Source of the DNA: Flavobacteriales bacterium
GTDB lineage: Bacteria; Bacteroidota; Bacteroidia; Flavobacteriales_D; Sanyastnellaceae
Assembly: GCA_016722445.1 (NCBI GenBank)
Contig: JADKIZ010000001.1
Coordinates: forward strand, 124,001-188,000
DNA length: 64,000 bases
Direction: 5' to 3'
Positions 58,101 to 64,000 of this stretch are shown in pieces; positions within the stretch are counted from its first letter, which is position 1, and each line of letters starts with the position of its first letter. The position numbers were made by a program, and so were the translations under genes. The notes beneath the pieces were generated by a model that worked only from the letters and a program-made list of their open reading frames with translations, was not told where the DNA came from and searched no databases.

Positions 58101-61100
58101 AAATTGCCATCGAAAGTAACGTCGTAAAATACTATCGCAACGCCACATTGTTCTATACATCTACCGTTGTACCTGCAAGTGCATCCTACTATGTAGACTG
58201 TGCGATGGATCAACAGAACGGTACATTAACCAATATATATTTGACCAATCCAACCTGTGGATCATTCACGGCAGGTGCTCAAAATCTTTCGGGAACACTT
58301 TCCTATCAATGGAAAGTAAACGGAACTAATGTGGGCACGAATAGCTCTAGTTACTCTAACAGCACATTGGCCAATGGAGACCAGGTTACAGTAGTCGTTT
58401 CAAATGGTAGCTGCTCAGTAACGTCGCCTGCTGTGAATATCACAGCTCTTAGTGCTTCTTGTAGCGCTTCGAATATTTCTGCCAACGCAGTGCCGGATTA
58501 TGCACTGCGGCTGTAACAGTTCCAAATCCAACAGTTACAACTTCATGTTCAACATATACTATTACAAATAGTTTTAATGGCACATCTGATGCCAGTGGCA
58601 ATTATCCGGTTGGTGTAACGACGGTTACATTTACGGTAGCTTCTGCTTGTGGAACATTGACAACCTTCAGCATAACCGTTACGGTAACAGATAATCAAGT
58701 ACCAACCATTACTTGTCCTGCCGCTCAAACACTTGTTTTGAATGCTTCTTGTGCTGGAGTCCTTGCAGACTATCGCTCACTTGCAACAATTGCCGATAAT
58801 TGCACACCATCTGGTTCCCTCACTGTAACACAATCACCAGTTGCAGGAACTGCAGTATCTGGTGTTGGAACAACAGTAGTGACACTCACTGTAACCGATG
58901 CTTCAAGCAATACTGCTAGTTGCACATTCAATGTGAACCGTGTTGATACTACAGTACCAACCATCACTTGTCCAGCTGCTCAGACTCTTGTTCTGAATGC
59001 TGCATGTGCTGGTGTACTTGCTGACTATACTTCACTTGCTACAGTTGCTGACAACTGTACTGCAACAGGAGCACTCACTGTAACACAATCACCAGCTGCA
59101 GGAACTGCAGTTTCTGGAGTGGGAACAACAGTGGTGACTTTGACAGTTACTGATGCTTCAAGCAATACTGCAAACTGCACATTCAATGTGAACCGTGTTG
59201 ATACTACTGTACCAACCATCACTTGTCCAGCAGCACAAACACTTGTATTGAACTCTTCATGCGCAGGTGTTCTAGCTGACTATACTTCACTTGCTACAGT
59301 TGCTGACAACTGTACTGCAACTGGAGCTCTCACTGTAACACAATCGCCGACTGCAGGTACTGCAGTTTCTGGTGTTGGAACAACAGTGGTGACTTTGACT
59401 GTAACTGATGCATCGAGCAATTCTGCAAACTGCACATTCAATGTGAACCGTGTTGATACGCGCAACCATCACTTGTCGCGCACAGACCTTGTTCTGAATG
59501 CCGCATGTGCAGGAGTTCTTGCAGATTACTTCTGCTACAGTTGCTGACAACTGCACAGCAACAGGAGCACTCACTGTGACACAATCACCAGCTGCAGGAA
59601 CTGCAGTTTCTGGTGTGGTACAACAGTGGTGACTTTGACCGTAACCGATGCTTCAGGCAATTCTGCAAACTGCATTCAATGTGAACCGTGTTGATACTAC
59701 AGTACCAACCATCACTTGTCCAGCTGCACAGACTCTTGTTCTGAATGCCGCATGTGCAGGAGTTCTTGCAGACTATACTTCACTTGCTACAGTAGCTGAC
59801 AACTGTACTGCAACAGGTGCACTCACTGTGACACAATCGCCAGTTGCAGGTTCTGCAGTTTCTGGTGTTGGTACAACAGTGGTGACACTCACTGTAACTG
59901 ATGCATCGAGCAATACTGCTAGTTGCACATTCAACGTAAATCGTGTTGATACTACAGTACCAACCATCACTTGTCCAGCTGCACAGACACTTGTTCTTAA
60001 TGCTACATGTGCAGGTGTACTCGCTGACTATACTTCTCTTGCAACCGTTGCTGACAACTGTACTGCAACAGGTGCACTCACTGTAACACAATCACCAGTT
60101 GCAGGTTCTGCAGTATCTGGTGTTGGAACAACAGTAGTGACTTTGACTGTAACCGATGCTTCGAGTAATACTGCTAGTTGCACATTCAACGTAAATCGTG
60201 TTGATACTACAGTACCAACCATCACTTGTCCGGCTGCACAGACTCTTGTTCTGAATGCTGCATGTACTGGTGTACTTGCTGACTATACTTCGCTTGCTAC
60301 AGTTGCTGACAACTGTACTGCAACAGGAGCACTCACTGTAACACAATCACCAGCTGCAGGAACTGCAGTTTCTGGAGTGGGAACAACAGTGGTGACTTTG
60401 ACCGTAACCGATGCTTCTGGCAATTCTGCAAACTGCACATTCAACGTGAACCGTGTTGATACAACGTACCAACCATCACTTGTCCAGCTGCACAGACACT
60501 TGTTCTGAATGCCACATGTGCAGGTGTACTTGCAGATTATACTTCACTTGCTACTGTTGCTGACAACTGTACTGCAACAGGAGCACTCACCGTAACACAA
60601 TCACCAGCTGCAGGTACTGCAGTTTCTGGTGTTGGTACAACAGTGGTGACTTTGACTGTTACCGATGCATCAAGCAATACTGCAAACTGCACATTCAATG
60701 TGAACCGTGTTGATACTACTGTACCAACCATCACTTGTCCAGCTGCACAGACTCTTGTTCTGAATGCTGCATGTGCTGGTGCACTTGCTGACTATACTTC
60801 ACTTGCTACAGTTGCTGACAACTGTACTGCATCGGGTGCACTCACCGTAACACAATCACCAGCTGCAGGTACTGCAGTTTCTGGAGTTGGAACAACAGTG
60901 GTGACTTTGACTGTAACTGATGCTTCTGGCAATACTGCAAACTGCCATTCAATGTGAACCGTGTTGATACAACTGTACCAACCATCACTTGTCCAGCTGC
61001 ACAGACACTTGTTCTTAATGCTACATGTGCAGGTGTACTTGCTGACTATACTTCACTTGCTACAGTAGCTGACAACTGCACTGCAACAGGTGCACTACGT

Positions 61101-64000
61101 GACACAATCACCAGTTGCAGGTACTGCAGTATCTGGTGTTGGAACAACAGTGGTGACTTTGACTGTAACTGATGCATCGAGCAATACTGAACTGTTGCAT
61201 TCAACGTAAATCGTGTTGATACTACTGTACCAACCATTACTTGTCCTGCTGCACAAACTTTAGTTCTTAATGCAACATGTGCAGGTGTACTTGCTGACTA
61301 TACTTCTCTTGCAACCGTTGCTGACAACTGTACTGCAACAGGTGCACTCACTGTGACACAATCACCAGTTGCAGGTTCTGCAGTATCCGGTGTTGGAACA
61401 ACAGTGGTGACTTTGACTGTAACTGATGCATCGAGCAATACTGCTAGTTGCACATTCAACGTAAATCGTGTTGATACTACAGTACCAACCATCACTTGTC
61501 CAGCTGCACAGACACTTGTTCTTAATGCTACATGTGCAGGTGTACTTGCTGACTATACTTCACTTGCTACAGTTGCTGACAACTGCACTGCAACAGGTGC
61601 ACTCACTGTAACACAATCGCCAGTTGCAGGTACTGCAGTTTCTGGTGTTGGAACAACAGTGGTGACTTTGACTGTAACTGATGCATCGAGCAATACTGCT
61701 AGTTGCACATTCAACGTAAATCGTGTTGATACTACAGTACCAACCATCACTTGTCCAGCTGCACAGACACTTGTGCTGAACTCTTCATGCGCAGGTGTCT
61801 CGCTGACTACACTTCTCTTGCAACCATAGCTGACAACTGCACTGCAACAGGAGCACTCACTGTAACACAATCACCAGTTGCAGGTTCTGCAGTATCCGGT
61901 GTTGGAACAACAGTGGTGACTTTGACTGTAACTGATGCATCGAGCAATACTGCTAGTTGCACATTCAACGTAAATCGTGTTGATACAACTGTACCAACCA
62001 TCACTTGTCCAGCTGCACAGACACTTGTGCTGAACTCTTCATGTGCAGGTGTACTCGCTGATTACCGTTCACTCGCTACTGTCGCTGACAACTGCACTGC
62101 AACAGGTGCACTCACTGTGACACAATCGCCAGCTGCAGGTACTGCAGTTTCTGGTGTGGGAACAACAGTGGTGACACTCACTGTAACCGATGCATCGAGC
62201 AATACTGCTAGTTGCACATTCAACGTAAATCGTGTTGATACAACAGTACCAACCATCACTTGTCCGGCTGCACAGACACTTGTTCTTAACGCTACATGTG
62301 CTGGTGTACTCGCTGACTATACTTCTCTTGCTACAGTTGCTGACAACTGCACTGCAATAGGTGCACTCACCGTGACACAATCGCCAGTTGCAGGTTCTGC
62401 AGTTTCTGGTGTTGGTACAACAGTGGTGACTTTGACTGTAACTGATGCATCGAGCAATACTGCTAGTTGCACATTCAACGTAAATCGTGTTGATACTACA
62501 GTACCAACCATCACTTGTCCAGCTGCACAGACACTTGTGCTGAACTCTTCATGCGCAGGTGTACTCGCTGACTATACTTCTCTTGCAACCGTTGCTGACA
62601 ACTGCACTGCAACAGGAGCACTCACTGTAACACAATCACCAGTTGCAGGTTCTGCAGTATCCGGTGTTGGAACAACAGTGGTGACTTTGACTGTAACTGA
62701 TGCATCGAGCAATACTGCTAACTGCACATTCAACGTAAACCGCGTTGATACACCTGTACCAACCATCACTTGTCCAGCTGCACAGACACTTGTTCTTAAT
62801 GCTACATGTGCAGGTGTACTTGCTGACTATACTTCACTTGCTACAGTAGCTGACAACTGCACTGCAACAGGTGCGCTCACTGTGACACAATCACCAGTTG
62901 CAGGTTCTGCAGTATCTGGTGTTGGAACAACAGTAGTGACTTTGACTGTAACTGATGCATCGAGCAATACTGCTAGTTGCACATTCAACGTAAATCGTGT
63001 TGATACTACAGTACCAACCATCACTTGTCCGGCTGCACAGACACTTGTTCTTAATGCTACATGTGCAGGTGTACTTGCTGACTATACTTCACTTGCAACT
63101 GTTGCTGACAATTGTACTGCAACTGGAGCTCTCACTGTAACACAATCACCAGTTGCAGGTTCTGCAGTATCTGGTGTTGGAACAACAGTAGTGACTTTGA
63201 CTGTAACTGATGCATCGAGCAATACTGCTAGTTGCACATTCAACGTAAATCGTGTTGATACAACTGTACCAACCATCACTTGTCCAGCAAATATTAGCAC
63301 TCCGGCTGATGCAGGATTTTCAACGGCAACACTTACTCCAAGTAATCCAACAACATCAGACAATTGTGGAATCGGATCGTTGACTTGGACAATGTCTGGA
63401 GCAACATCAAGCTCATCTCCGTTAACTGGCGTCAATTATGTTGGTGTACAAACTTTCAATAATGGAATTACCACAATCGCATATACACTTACCGATGCCT
63501 CAGGTAACTCTGCCACTTGCTCATTCACTGTGAATGTCTCTGACAATCAAGCACCGGTAATTACTTGTCCAACTGACACAACAGTTTTTGCTGACGCGGG
63601 AATTTGCACCGCTACCATAACTTTACCTGCGGCTACTGCCACAGATAACGAAGGCATTGCATCAATCGTCAATGATTTCAACAACACCAGTGATGCATCG
63701 GATACTTATCCATTGGGAGTGACTACGGTTACTTGGACTGCAGAAGATAATACTGGTAACACCAATACATGCTCTATGACAGTAACGGTTGTTGACAATC
63801 AAAATCCAACCATTACATGCCCATCAAATCTTGTGGTAAATGTAAACGCAGGCACTTGCGTAGCTACCGTTGCTTCACTTGGAACCCCAACAACAGGTGA
63901 CAACTGCAGCGTGGCCTCGGTTACAAATAACCATCCATCAACTACCTATTCACTTGGTACAACTACTGTGATCTGGACTGTAACTGATGGTTCTGGCAAT
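55148..64000 (+). CDS. Giant secreted HYR-repeat / C-type-lectin protein (partial, frame-broken)
   Basis: Runs off the right edge; more than 2,950 aa. Signal peptide to about residue 38. Domains: choice-of-anchor L (40-240; FQWGSEEYLEYT near 158), Calx-beta-like (290-400), a HYR domain interrupted by a C-type lectin domain (444-560; GHLVTIND, GWLGYTDQ, WAAGQPDN), three HYR domains (608-857), a beta-sandwich plus Ig-like region (860-1100), then HYR repeats: 18 near-identical 85-aa units (58702-63268) and three divergent ones to the edge. Frame breaks at 58494 (one base short; P-G-L-C-T-A-A-V expected) and at several points between 59455 and 61799. Probably a T9SS-exported adhesin; the sorting domain would lie outside the window. 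Confidence 0.85.
58702..63268 (+). repeat. 18 tandem copies of a 255-bp HYR-coding unit
   Basis: Units begin with CCAACCAT[CT]ACTTGTCC (PTITCP) at 58702, 58957, 59212, ~59462, 59705, 59960, 60215, 60469, 60724, 60978, 61230, 61485, 61740, 61994, 62249, 62504, 62759 and 63014. Each encodes 85 aa with four cysteines (TITC, [AST]CAG, DNCT, [SN]CTF) ending VNRVDTTV. Spacing is exactly 255 bp except -17 across unit 4, -1 at units 7, 9 and 13, and -3 at unit 10. Long minus-strand frames recur with the same period and are shadows. Confidence 0.95.

Noticed and set aside
58702..63268. CRISPR-like array
   Set aside because: The 255-bp units are coding, contiguous and have no unique spacers between short repeats.
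58770..63435. Regularly spaced minus-strand ORFs of 65-117 codons in the repeat array
   Set aside because: They recur every 255 bp as the complement of the HYR units, are shadows of the coding strand, and encode no recognisable protein.

Overview
The window reads as Bacteroidota (Bacteroidetes) chromosome. The main reasons are a complete gldK-gldL-gldM-gldN set behind the tail of a PorP/SprF-family gene (the core and motor of the type IX secretion system, T9SS), the uppS-bamA-ompH-ompH and ileS-TraR/DksA-lspA neighbourhoods usual in this phylum, a DUF6089-like protein, and Bacteroidota-type promoters (TTTG, about 20 nt, TAnnTTTG). I recognise no tRNA, rRNA, CRISPR array, transposase or phage gene.

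Layout. 0-5.4 kb (+): end of a PorP/SprF-like gene, then gldKLMN, closed by a strong terminator. 5.5-16.5 kb (-): an envelope-signalling group (tandem-HAMP SpoIIE phosphatase, two paralogous TPR-like proteins, a YfiR/DUF4154 protein); ferritin; a DAO-type oxidoreductase; kbl; a lipoprotein and outer-membrane protein pair; rnc, fabF and acpP. 16.8-17.9 kb: a ThiF/MoeB-rhodanese fusion. 17.9-37.4 kb: a surface-polysaccharide cluster. It holds a PseG/MurG-like transferase, a small NeuA-like cytidylyltransferase, a minimal NeuB-like synthase, two methyltransferases, five GT4-like glycosyltransferases, two acyltransferase-3 proteins, a Wzy-like membrane protein, a polysaccharide deacetylase, a GNAT protein, an epimerase and an AsnB-type amidotransferase. 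37.4-54.9 kb: housekeeping genes (rimK, a tandem Usp protein, two OmpH/Skp chaperones, bamA, uppS, a DUF6089-like protein, nadK, a CBS protein, pdxJ, an esterase, murI, lspA, a TraR/DksA protein with a histone H1-like extension, ileS). 55.1 kb to the right edge: one giant secreted protein with choice-of-anchor L, Calx-beta-like, C-type lectin and many HYR domains, including 18 tandem copies of a near-identical 255-bp unit.

How the parts may fit together: GldKLMN would energise secretion of large T9SS cargo, and the giant HYR/lectin protein looks like such cargo, although its C-terminus is outside the window. BamA, the Skp-like chaperones, LspA and UppS build the envelope. The polysaccharide cluster would supply a surface glycan carrying a nonulosonate-like, methylated or acylated sugar.

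Caution on the sequence: at least ten reading-frame breaks interrupt otherwise well-conserved genes (rnc, bamA twice, nadK, ileS twice, a Skp gene, the TraR/DksA gene, a glycosyltransferase, an acyltransferase, the giant gene). Nearly all are explained by one missing base, usually in a short A/T run. I treat these as probable consensus errors and annotate the genes at full length with the break position given.
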